Source: Yamagishiella unicocca
Taxonomy: Eukaryota; Chlorophyta; Chlorophyceae; Chlamydomonadales; Volvocaceae
DNA length: 64,000 bases
Assembly (NCBI GenBank): GCA_003116995.1
Contig: BDSL01000019.1
Location: 496,001 to 560,000 of the forward strand
Reading direction: 5' to 3'
Shown: piece by piece, positions 26,401 to 37,300 of the stretch
Position numbering within the stretch: the first letter of the stretch is position 1
How the letters are laid out: the number at the start of each line of letters is the position of its first letter
The notes under the pieces: model-generated
Told to the model about the DNA's origin: nothing
Databases searched by the model: none
The model's input: only the letters and a program-made list of their open reading frames with translations
Made by a program: the position numbers and the translations under genes

Positions 26401-27238
26401 GCAGCAGCACATGCTGCAGCAAAAGCAGCACATGCTGCAGCAACCGCAGCAGCACATGCTGCAGCAAAAGCAGCAACCGCAGCAGCACACGCTGCCGCAA
26501 AAGCAGCAGCACATGCAGCCGCAAATTCTTGAAGCTGCGTGGCAGGACAGCCAGCAGCAGGTCGTGCCTGTCGGTGTTGCAAGCAAGACGGGCGCGGTTA
26601 GCGCCGCGCAGCAGCAGCTGCAACAGCTGCAGCTGCAGCAACAACAGCTGCAGCAACGACAACAACAGTTGCAGCAACAGAAACAGCAACTGCAGCAACA
26701 ACAGCAGCAACAACAGCAGCACCAGCAGCAGCTGCAGCTGCAGCTCCAATTACAGCAGCTGAACGCATGCACTCGCGCCAGCGGCGGCACGAACGGCTGC
26801 TCATCCACCGCCTCGATGACGCCGTGCAACCCGCCGTCGCCCTTCACAGCCCACGGCGGTGCCAGCAGGCTGCCTTCGCAGGTTGCGAGCACCTGCACGA
26901 CCGCGGCGCACGCCAGCGGCGGCCGCATGTCGAGCCCGGCGCTGGGGCAGCACGCTCAGGGCCGCAGCGCAGCGTCCCTGGAGGCGGCGCTGACGACTGC
27001 GGGTCGTTCCACCTGCACAACGATGATGGGCACTCTCAACAGCGAAGCGGACTTTGTCCCGCTGCCTAGCCCAACCAGCCCAACCAAGAACGGTGCGCAG
27101 CGGTCCTCTGCGTCCAAGAGCGAGGGCAGCGCCTGCGGCGTTTCTGCGGGGTCAGCACGCAGCCCCCGGCCGTCCTCGGCCGAGCCGAACCGCGTTTTGA
27201 GGAAGGAGGGCTGCACGTCGCTGTGCATTGTGATGTGA
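20449..27238 (+). CDS. protein kinase with a split activation segment and poly-Gln tail
   Basis: Twelve exons: 20449-20614, 20769-20853, 21176-21353, 21658-21891, 22167-22241, 22456-22554, 22758-23522, 24403-24496, 25069-25101, 25332-25370, 25633-25820 and 26102-27238, encoding 1,030 residues. Kinase landmarks: Gly loop region VTKGGFALVFAA, VAVK (Lys55), YIVQALGFC, HRDLKPEN (217-224, Asp219), SDFG (Asp241), CYMAPE (573-577), the FSFGCIMFELV helix and LRPSF near the end of the fold. All catalytic residues are present, so it should be active. The Gly loop is degenerate (one of the usual glycines missing). About 300 residues, rich in Pro, Gln and Gly and with basic and Ser clusters, lie between DFG and APE, where 20-30 is normal. 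The C-terminal exon is Gln-rich (26222-26760), then Ser/Thr-rich. Intron 3 has a GC donor (21354). Best matched by eye to tyrosine-kinase-like or MAPKKK-type kinases; the substrate is unknown. The first TGTAA after the stop is at 28076. Confidence 0.88.
26240..26765 (+). repeat. CAG/CAA tract encoding poly-Gln in the kinase tail
   Basis: Interrupted CAG, CAA and CTG-CAG-CAG units of 15-27 bases (such as ATGCTGCAGCAAAAGCAG) are repeated over 500 bases within the last kinase exon, giving Gln with Leu, His and Pro. The other frames give Ala or Cys runs, which explains the long open frames on both strands here. Confidence 0.9.
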
Positions 27239-28075
27239 TCTGATGAGATGTGATGAGACTTGTGCGGTTGGCTGGCAACCGATGGTGTCAGGCTCCGCAT
27301 ATGATGCAAGCAAGCGCACGAAACTGAACGTGTCGCCAACGAAACCCCTCGTGTGCGGCCGCGAGATAACAAATACTAAGGTATACAGTATCACGTGGCT
27401 CAATTATTTGCTGGGTTTTTAAGGCTAGATGCCGTGAACTGCGAAGAAGAGAGTGTACTGGAGAGAAAGTGAGCTAGGGTCCTGGACGTAGAGCGAGTTC
27501 TATTATTGACACATCCTAATAAGACGCAGGTAATGGCCGAAACTTAGCCAGGTGCAGGCAGGGTGGTGGTGAGATGCGTTGTTTGGGTGTTTGATGTTGT
27601 CGATTATCCTAGGCGCAGTTACAGAGCTCTTTAGACGTCCGAACACGCTCCACGCGCTGCGGCAGTGTGGCATGCCCGTCTGGCCCCCAGGCGTCCGTAC
27701 ACCACCGTTGCGCAGAGTTCAGCAAGGCGGTTAGCGCACGGTGCATATAGCAACCCAAATCATAATAAACGCAAAACGCAACAAGGTGATGGCATGGCCT
27801 TCGTTCGCGTAGCACTGGTATGCCGGAGACGGGCGGTGCGCTCGTTGGGAGTCCAGGGCAGGCCATGAGGCCGACATGCTTATCTGGCTGAGCGGCCACT
27901 AGATCCAGCGGCACATATCCGCGTGGCTGTGCCATCCCCTAGTCAAGGTAGAAGAGTGTGACGATCTTCTTCATTTCCTTTGCCTCCTGGCAGGTTTCGA
28001 GCAGTAATCGGCTGTCGTGGAACGCAAAGCACACCACTTGCTGGATCTGGGAAATGATCTTTCGGTTGCAGATCC

Positions 28076-28080
28076 TGTAA
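28076..28080 (+). terminator. candidate poly(A) signal TGTAA of the kinase gene
   Basis: First TGTAA downstream of the kinase stop codon, 838 bases away. The distance is long but compatible with algal 3' UTRs. Confidence 0.35.
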
Positions 28081-31000
28081 TGTGGGCAGCAATGCGTGTG
28101 TATTTGCGGTCAATAAATGACGCCACAAGGTGGACAGGCGTTGCGTACGAGGCGTTCAGTGTGATGGGACGCCAGCGATGATACGGACGCCAGCGATGAT
28201 ACGGTATGATGGCATGGTAGTTGCGATGGAAGGACAAAGATGCTTATTTCGGTGCGCGCTTTCGCGCTTTGATCGTCAAATTTGAGCATCGCCAGATGTT
28301 GGCCGTTCCTGTGGTTTTCAGCGGCAGTGGAAATGAACTGCGGCAAACATGGATACCAACAGCATGGCGCATCACAACGGTATGTAACGACAGCACGCGA
28401 TGAACATCCGAAGGTAATGGACTACGAAAATTAGCCTGATGACCGAGATCGCACCTGCTGGCCTCCATGAGCTGCAAGGTATCGTTCTGGGGCATCTCTA
28501 TCAAGTTTTCTACCTGCAAAGTACGAACGCACGACGCCGTGAAAGTAGCAGAACATGTCGACCTCAGCAGCTTACACTAAATGACGCGACTTGTCGCTCT
28601 TTCCTCCCATCCAGAGCCACCAACCTGTTGAAGCAGCTCCTGCGACTCGTAAGGCTGTTTGTGCAAGCTCTGCGGCAGCAGCACAGTCAGCTTGTCGGGG
28701 CAATTCGCGCGAAGGGCTCCTTTGATGACCGCTGCGTTGGTTCCCGTCGCTCCCGACGTGAAGATGTGGTTTCCCTAAATCGGAAATGGCACAGGGAACA
28801 AGGGTGCGTGCTTCAGGACGCGAGAACATCATGATACACAACGGTCCGAGGCGGCCGCGTGCAACACCCTCGCGTGTCATCGGCCCACGTACTATGCTAT
28901 GCCAAGCGTATGATTCCGTCCCGGCCTTCCGGCGGGACGGAAGCCCCAACAAGCCCCAACCCATCCGTCCCGCATTCGGCCGGTAGAGACCAGAAGAACA
29001 GGCGTGGACAGGCCCGCCACCACTGCCGCCATCGCAGGATCAGCGCCATTGCCGCAGAACTGCCACCGTTGTGGTTTATGACCCCAGCAATTTTATGACG
29101 AGTGAAGCGAGGTCGCACCGGCTGCACGAGGATGAGATAGCCATTACTTACGTACGGTAACCCGCTAGACACGTGCGGCTGCAGCAGGGCTTGTTTACAC
29201 ATCGCAGTGACCATACGGCGCCCTCTTAAGAAGGACCATACTTGCTTTTTGTTGTGCGGCGTGTGTGATCACGATGAAAGCGTGCGGGCTGCCAGTCCCC
29301 ACACCCGGTGGGGCCCCCCCCAAGGTATAACCCTCATCGAAACAGCAATAAGTACGATCAACACGAAGTAATGGTACACTCGCACACCCAACTCCACAGT
29401 TATGGTAACCTTGCTCCAGCGTACCGTCGATGCATACGCGTACGCGAGGATCTCCACAAGCTTCTGGTGTGTCACGCCCATGTTCCGTGTACCGAAGAAG
29501 CCCAAGTTTTTGGGACCATCGCTTTGTTGAATCGCCAAGAGTTCCTGCGGTTCCGCGTTCAGCTGTCGGCAACCTGGCAGGCTAAAGTTGCATTTATTGA
29601 CGCGGCCAATGCCGTCTTGGGACGAGTGATTAAGCGTATATTCGTCTGTTCATGTAGCACCTTCCTCATCAGATACTCACCGAGAGGTAGTCCAGGTCCG
29701 ATACCGACTTCGTTGGTGCGTCAAGCACGGGCATCCGCGTTAGCAGGTCTTTTGTGTCCTTCGAACTAAACACGGAGTCTGCTTGGTTTGGGATTTTCAT
29801 CGCCAGAGGTTGCGGCAGTTGCGAGGGCCATCCCGAGTTGCTCTCTGACGGGACCACCGCGTGTACTACGGAAACCTTGGCTCTACGTCCAGCAAGGCAT
29901 GGGCTGTCGTGGCGAGTACGCCCAAGCCTTGCTGAGGCCAGCGAGCGCATCATACACTACGATGAACAACCCTGCCAGTGACAAGCCCTAAACGTATAAA
30001 CTGTACCGATAAATACATATGCCAAGGAATGTTTACAACACGTGCTGACAAGGTATATAAGGCAATGACACTATCTTCGGAACGCGATGGCGCGCGTCGG
30101 TGTCGCGATGGCGCCCGAGTGACCGATGACCCATCAATGCAAAATCCAATAGAAACAATGGCTTATACCCCATGTTTTTGCCCCATGCAGTAAAAAGGAA
30201 TGTCCCTAATGGACGAACCCGCCCATCCCCCGCCAGCCCACCGTGCAAGCCCGGTCGTTACTCCAGGGGCCACCGCCTGATGTCTTGCACCTTGGTTCGC
30301 CTATATCGCGTGAGCCTTGGCGATGGGAAAGCGGTTCCACTTGCTCAGTCCTTCCGTCGCGACTGCAATTGGCCCACATCAGGATGCCGGGAACAGCCGG
30401 GAAAGAGTGCCGAGAAACCCTGGACACTTAGCTACCCCGCGCTTACTTTGGCCCACTTGCCACGTTGCCGCTGTATTCGTGTACTGAGCCGCAGCATGCG
30501 CGGCCCGAAGTCGACCGACACATATTGACAGTTTTGCGCGAACCTTTTTGACGCTTGCAGCCCGATGCCGCCGTACAGATGTCATGTGCAGGTCTATTTC
30601 CAAACAGTGGCGCTGCCGTTTGCACATCTGAGCCTATCTGAGAGCCTGTAATAGTACCGTACGTGACACTGCTGGAAGGGAAAAGGATCGCAGCGGCCGT
30701 AACTGGCTAGGACTGGCTTTCGTGACACGGTACGATCCGTGCGTACAAGCTATCCGGGACACCTGTCCTGAGCCTTCTGCCTTGTCTGCCTCAGACTGCC
30801 GGTCATGCGCCCCTGATGAAGACAAACCAAACACCTCAAAAAACATTAACAGGCCTGCGTTCTGTGACCACTGGCTTGGGCGGGCGCGGGATGCCCTCTT
30901 CATGCTCAGCTGCACACGATGCGAAGAAAGTCGAGTCCCTTCCGGACACCCGGCAACCGCACCGGGATCAACTTGCGTCGTGAACCGTCAACCGCCTGCG

Positions 31001-31351
31001 CTCGCTGCGGCCAGCCCACTGGAGTCTGCAAACGTATGCAGGGTCTGCACCCCCCGCATTACTCGCGCCCGCACCCTGGCATGCCTTTTCGCCGCCAGGC
31101 CATCCCTCTGCTATCGCCACGTGCGGCATATCCCGCCTTGCAGCTTGATGGTCGCCTCAGGCGGCCGTGGCTCTGCTCCCCACCCTGTGGACCAACCCAA
31201 CGCCCGACGCGCTCGAACCATAGCCGCAATCTCCGAAACCCGTCAGTCCACGAGCCAGAGCAGGTAGCCCCAAGGCGGCTTGGGCTCGCTCCGGCAGCAT
31301 GACCTCACGGACCACCGCCGCCATGCCGCACGCTCAAAAGCCGGGGGGTGT

Positions 31352-31378
31352 ATAAGAGAATCCGCGGATTCACGCCCG
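31352..31378. repeat. palindromic motif AGAGAATCCGCGGATTCAC, copy 1
   Basis: An imperfect palindrome lies just past the AP-1 gamma stop codon. Related copies are at about 33403-33422 (AGAGAATCCATGAATCCAC, intron 10 near the exon 11 acceptor) and 36703-36722 (AGAGAATTCGCGAATTCAC, intron 7), each within a G-rich context. All three lie in noncoding parts of the same gene. Confidence 0.5.
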
Positions 31379-31394
31379 ACGAACCGAAGCCAGC

Positions 31395-34300
31395 TCAAAA
31401 GCCGGGGGGAAAGTTGGACACCTCCGCCATCTCCTCGTGCGCCTGGCCGCCCGGCGTCGAGAAGGTGATCCGCAGCCGCATGACCAGCTGCTTCACGCCG
31501 TGCTGCGTGTTGTTGACGAAGATCTTTTGAGTCACGGTTCCGCCCCGCGGCTGCAGTGAGGTGCCCGACGCGGGCTCCAGCTTGATCTGCATGAACTTGG
31601 GCACAGCGACCTGCAGCGTGAAATCCGTCACCTCCATCGGGTTGCTGTTGGCGGTGGTGGCCACGACCTCCGTGATGGCGGGGTTGGCGGCGTGCTTGAT
31701 CAACGTGAATGACACCACGAGGCCGTGCTGCTGCCACGCCACGATGGTGGGCGAGGAGGGCAGCGGCGGGGGGGCGATGGGCGAGGTGGGCAGCCCCGCG
31801 GGGGCGGCGCCGGGGGAGCCCAAGGGCGCCGCGTGGCCGCCTAGCATGGAGGCGAGCGGGTCCTGGGGGCCGAGGGCGCCGCGGGGCGGGGGGGGGGGGG
31901 TTACAATTAACCGCGGGGCGGGTGTGTGTGTGTGAAACCGGTGACACGAAAAACGACAACGCGGGGCGGGGGGGGGAACATGAGAAGAAAGCCGTAGGTC
32001 GGCTCCGAATAGGATAGTCGATATCAGCAGACGGCTGGTACACGGTCTCGTTTGAACGGGAGGGGGAGCAGTAGCGTGTCACAAATGGCAGGCATGGGGT
32101 TAGGAGGAGGACCAGACATCACCATCCAGGCCTTGCAGCAGCCGGTTGGAGGCTGAGGGTGTGGGGTGGGCCGGAACGCGGGATGGCGCCAGCCCCCATG
32201 TTGCTTACCGCCGCTGATGCCGCTGTCGCAGTCGGTGCGGGGCCCAGCCCCACGCCCAGCAGGTTGAGCAGGTCGTCCGAGACGGCCGCCGCAGCTGCCG
32301 CCGCGGCCACGTTTGAGGCGACTGCCGCGGTGGCTGCGGGCGCAGCTGCTGGCACGCCCCCCAGCAGCGCGTCCAGGTCGTCCACCAGTGCCTTGCTGGG
32401 AGGGGGAGCTGCCGTGGAGCCACCTGGTACGACAAGGCCGCCGTGGTGCGGCAGATCCAGTCATTACAGTTGCCACGGTGCACAAGTGCGGGTGTGTGGA
32501 GTTTGAGCTTCCCATGGACACACCGGCGGCCCGGCGGGTCAGCTAGCGTTCAGGCCGGTGGCCCCGCGGGTCAGCCGGCGAGGAACACCCTTACGTTCCA
32601 TCCAAAGGCCTCCAGCTCACGCCCTACGCTGCTCCCACTCACCCAGAACATCAAGCCCGCCGAGCAAGTCCGCCGCGGCCGATGACCTGGCCGCCGCCGC
32701 CGGAGGCGCGCCGCCGCTGCTGGCGCCGTTGGCTGGCCTGGCGCCCCCAGACGACACCGTGGCGGAGCCGGACGCTGACGTGGCGCTCTCCAGGTTGTTG
32801 GCCTTGAGGTACTCCGCCTCGTCGAGTGCGGGCATGCGCTCCAGCAGCTGCGGCCGGATGCGCTCGTGCGCAAACACCTTGCCGTACTCGGTGGACCTGG
32901 CCGGGGTATGGCAGAGGCGAATTAGGTGGATGGATGGATGGGTGGATGGATGGATGGATCGGATGGATGGATGGATCGGATGGATGGGTGGATGGGTGGG
33001 TGGATGGATGGATGGGTGGATGGATGGGTGGGTGGATGGGTGGGTGGGGATGGGCGCAGTTAGTTCCCAGGGTTAAGGGGAGGGAAGGAGGAGGGTTGAG
33101 GGGGTGCCCGTTTGCCGTTGGTGGTGGGGGGAAGGGGATACGCCGCAACTCACTCCCGGCTGCCGTGCAACCGCACCCACCTGGTCTGCACCTCGAGCTG
33201 CGTGCTGTTGTTGAAGCGGCTGATGAGCGCCCGCAGCCGCGTCACCTGCGCCGGCAGCCGCGCCGTGAGCTTCATGGCGGCCGTCACCAGGTGCTCCACC
33301 ACCATAGGGTCGGCGCGGTGCCGGCGGAGGACCGTCTCCAGCAGCGACACCACCTGCAGGGGGGGGAGGGCGACAGACAGGGGAGAGGGGCGGGGGGTAA
33401 AAGAGAATCCATGAATCCACGGCCGAGTGGGGCGGGGGGGGGTAGCAAGGAGAGGCGACAGGCAGGGGAGTGGGGCGGGGGGGGTGTAAGCAAGGAGAGG
33501 GAGGGGGCAAGCGGGGCCGGAGCCGTCACTGTCACTGGGTAATGGTGCCGTGGATGAACCGCAAGGGCGAGGATGTGAGGATGAGACAGACATGCGGCGA
33601 GGTGCGGCGAACACAAGGAGCCCGAGGCCCCCTTGAGACCTACCCTGATCGTCTACGCCCCACCCCCCAGCTTTTGCCCCAGTCACCTAGTCCGCCCGCC
33701 TGCCCCTCCCTCCCCCCCCTCCCTCCCCGCACACACACACACACAACAACCCCCTCCTCGTCCAGTTCTTGCCGCTGGCGTATCAGCACCCCTCGGGCTT
33801 GCATGGCCTCTACCCCGACGTCCTTGACATCCCGGCCCAACACCACCCACACCTGCCCGCGGACCAGTTCCCCTTCCTTGACATCCTCTTAGTCCACCAG
33901 CCCATCACAGTGGGTGGCCGACAATGCAGCCGCTTCACCACACGGCTGTATGACAAGCGGGAGCAGCCCGCCTTCATGAGTGTCCGCCTCAGCCGCTTCG
34001 TCCACATGTCGTCCAACGTCAACGAAGCAGCCAAGCGCAACATCTTTACGAGCCAGTTTCAACGCCTTCGGTTCATCATCTTAGATGTCGACAACTTCGT
34101 CCAGGAGGTGGCGCGTGTCATACTCGCCCTCGCCGCCAACGGCTACCCGCTCCACCGCCTGCTAGCTGCCAGTGATGACCTTTGCGCCCGGCACCCCACC
34201 GCCTACTGGCTGCACCGCCGCCGTCCCAACATCGCCTTGTCCGTCCGGATCCGCCTCGCCGTCCGTCATCTGTCGGCCCTGCTTCCGGCTGCGCGCCCCC

Positions 34301-37300
34301 CCGGTTAGCCCCCCTTACCCCGCCTGCTCCCACCTTCTACTCCTCGCCACCCCTTAGTACTATGACTCCTACTACGCCTCCGACTACAACTACGTCTACT
34401 TGTCTACTACATCACCGTCTACTCCTATGACTACGACTACTATTACCGGGCCCTTCCCCGCCCGCCCCCGTGCCAGTGCCCGCCCACCAACACACGCACA
34501 CCCCCCAGCGGTAGATGACACTCACCACGGAACCCGCAAGCCTCGGCTGCGCCCGCCCTGATACCGCCTGGCCGACCTCCCCCACGGCATGTGCATGCAC
34601 CCGTCTCCCGCCTTCCCCCGGTGGGATCTATGCGCAGACCCACTTGGGACACCCGGCGTGGTGGGGTGCTCTCTGCGAGCCCGCCCGCCGGCCCCATCGC
34701 ATCACCGCATCATTCAGCACCTTACCGCACCACACCGCCTCACACAGCGTCACGTCGCACTTGCACGCCTGCCTGTGGTCGCTGTACTGCACGCTGCATT
34801 GCATGCACTTATACCACTTCTTCGCGTTTATCCTCATTTCTTTTACTAACAATGCCTTCCTAAACCACTCTTCCGTAGCCGCGGCGCGTTCACGTGTGTC
34901 CCTGCCTTTTCATCCGCCCCGCATGTCTCCTTCGCTCTTCAACCTAACGCTAACGTTCTGCTGCTTCGCCTGGTCCTTCTTCCTCTCCTTCCCAGGTCAG
35001 TTTCCTCGCATTTGGCATGGGCTGGGATTCCTGTGCTGGGCACTCTGTCTGTTACTGGCATTGCACGCGAAGTTGTTACATATCCCCCTGCTTTGCGCAC
35101 TAGGATAGGTTACTAGGTACTTAGGCTCAGTCGTTGTCGGAGCTTCGCGCCAAGCCTACGCCGCAGCAGCGCGGCGTCGGTTGTTAGGGTCGCTACTGGA
35201 GCTCAGCCGCCCGCCACCGTCCTTCTGGCTATCGGAGCGCTGCGCGGACGGCGTCTACATAATCGGAATTCTGGCTTCTCGTGGACACACTCTGGGCTTC
35301 TTTCGGTAACTATTGACGCCTCGCCTTGCCTCCGGATTCCTTGGTCTCTTTGCGCTCCGTCTCCTTCGCGGCTCAGCTCAGCATTTATAAAACACACACA
35401 CGCGGTATCCTACCACACGCCTTAGCGGCAAACCACCACACGCCTCCCCGCTCCCAAGCGTCGCGTCCTCGCTTCCGAACTCACATCCGAGTCGCTGAGC
35501 GGCAGCGGCGCCTCGCCCTCCAGCAGCGGCCCGCCCATGGACGGCAGCAGCATCTCGCCGTACTCGCCCACGCACCACACCGCCGTCGTCAGCAGCGTCA
35601 CCGCCGCCGTGTCCACATTGGCCGCCAGCGCCCGGTACATGGAGCGCGTGGCGTAGGCGTGCAGGTCGGGGGTGTTGGTCAACTGAACCAGCAGCGCGCG
35701 GGCGACCTCGTCCTTGACGTACGCGCCGGCCTGGACCGGCGGGCGCGTGCGGGCGCGGCGGGATGAGGTGCGGGGGGCACGGGGCTGTGTTTCAGTCCCA
35801 TGCGGGTGGGAGGCGAGGGGGGAAGCTCTATGTGGCCGGTCTAGCTGGCGGGGGTCAAGAGGAAGAGTGAGGGGGGGTGGAGAGAGACTGGTAGACGAAG
35901 CGTCTCGCGGGCGAAGACGTGAGTGGAGGAGGCCACCGCCCGCCAGCAAATTGGCCCCGTTCCGGGCACCGCTGCTCAACCTCAACCGCCCCATCAGGGT
36001 CTCACCTGCAGCATCACCGCCAGCAGCTGGTCGAGGTGCCACCGCCGGTCGGGGGCGAACCTGATGGCGGCGACGGGGGAGACGGGCGCGTTGCCAGCGC
36101 GTAAAACCGCAGGTGGATGCTGATGCTTTGGACCGGCAGAGGCGCAGCACCATGCCGGCGCGGTACGGCAGTGCCGTGCGACGCGCGCCGTACGTACCTC
36201 TGTATGAGCATGCATATCTTGGCGGTGAGGTCGGGCTTGAACTCCGCGTCGCTGACCGCAAGGTAGTCCAGCAGCTCGCGGGTGAGGGTGCGGATGTTGG
36301 CCTCGTTCACGAGGCTGTAAACCAGCTCCAGCGCGCGGCGGCGGATGGACACGTCGGCGTCCTTGACGCACTCCACGATGGTGGCGCGGTGGCGCTGGAC
36401 AGCCTGGAAGGCGGGCGTCGGTGGGGAGTTCGAGGAGGACCCGTGGATGCCCGAAAAACCCGTTTGGAACAGACGTTTTGAGATGCATGCGGGAGAACTG
36501 GGGTGGGGATACCGGTACTAAAGCCGAAGGTCGTGTTGGTGGGGTGGTAGGGGGAGGGTTAAGGGAGATCAGTGGCTGGAGGAAAGGGGGCCGCCAGAAG
36601 CAGGGGAGTCGCGGAGGCGGCCCCCAGAAGCCGAGGGGGTGGGGGAGGCATACCGACCGCTTACACGACAGAGGTATAGTAGCGAGGGCGGTGGTGGTAC
36701 AAGAGAGAATTCGCGAATTCACTGCCGGGGCAGGGGGGGCGCCTTGTGGTAGTGAATGGTGGTTTGGTTTGATGATGGCCTGAACAAAGAAGCCGAGCAT
36801 CCAGGGGGGGTGCATGTGCGGCGGTCTCTTGGCGGCCCGGCCCTACCTGCGTGTCGACCGACACCACCTTGGCCAGCGTGTTGAGCGCCACGTAGCGGAT
36901 GTTGTTGTCCTTGTTGGCCAGGAAGCGGCCCAGGATGTTGATGGCCAGCACACGCAGACCGCCGATGGCCTCGATGCCCATGATGGTCTGCACGCACTCG
37001 TACAGGATGGCGTTGCCGGCGTTGCGGCTGGCCTCGATGTTGGAGGCCACCTGGAGGCGGAGGAGGCGCAGGAGGAGGCGCAGGAGGAGGAGTGAGGCGA
37101 GTTAGGGGTTGGCATTCGCAGCACACGGCGTGGATGGTGGTCGCAACACCCGGCACACAAAACCTAGCTCCTCGTGGGACCCCGAACTCCGCAGCTTCGC
37201 AGCGGAAGCCCGTTCTCCCGCCTAACCCGCTTCTGCTGCCCCTCCTCCCGCCTAACCCGCTGCTGCTGGCCCCCACCGACTCCCCCCGCCCCTGCCCCCG

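Larger units (their letters stand above)
27239..31394. other. 4-kb stretch without recognisable genes
   Basis: This follows the kinase stop and precedes (on the plus strand) the 3' end of AP-1 gamma. It is less GC-rich than the genes. Open frames are short (at most 181 codons), overlap on both strands and show no domain or splice pattern. The first kilobase is probably the kinase 3' UTR, with TGTAA at 28076-28080. Small noncoding RNAs or species-specific genes cannot be excluded. Confidence 0.5.

Noticed and set aside
25807..26928. 373-codon minus-strand frame rich in Cys opposite the kinase tail
   Set aside because: It is the antisense shadow of the CAG repeat (poly-Gln gives poly-Cys/Leu/Ala on the other strand).
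27600..30900. Several 70-150 codon frames in the 27-31 kb stretch as small genes
   Set aside because: They overlap each other on both strands, have no recognisable domain, and no start or splice context stands out; reported only as an unassigned stretch.
34515..35108. 197-codon plus-strand frame in AP-1 gamma intron 10
   Set aside because: Its composition is that of C/T-rich noncoding sequence downstream of the reverse-transcriptase relic. A hydrophobic C-terminal stretch was noted but nothing identifies it as a gene.
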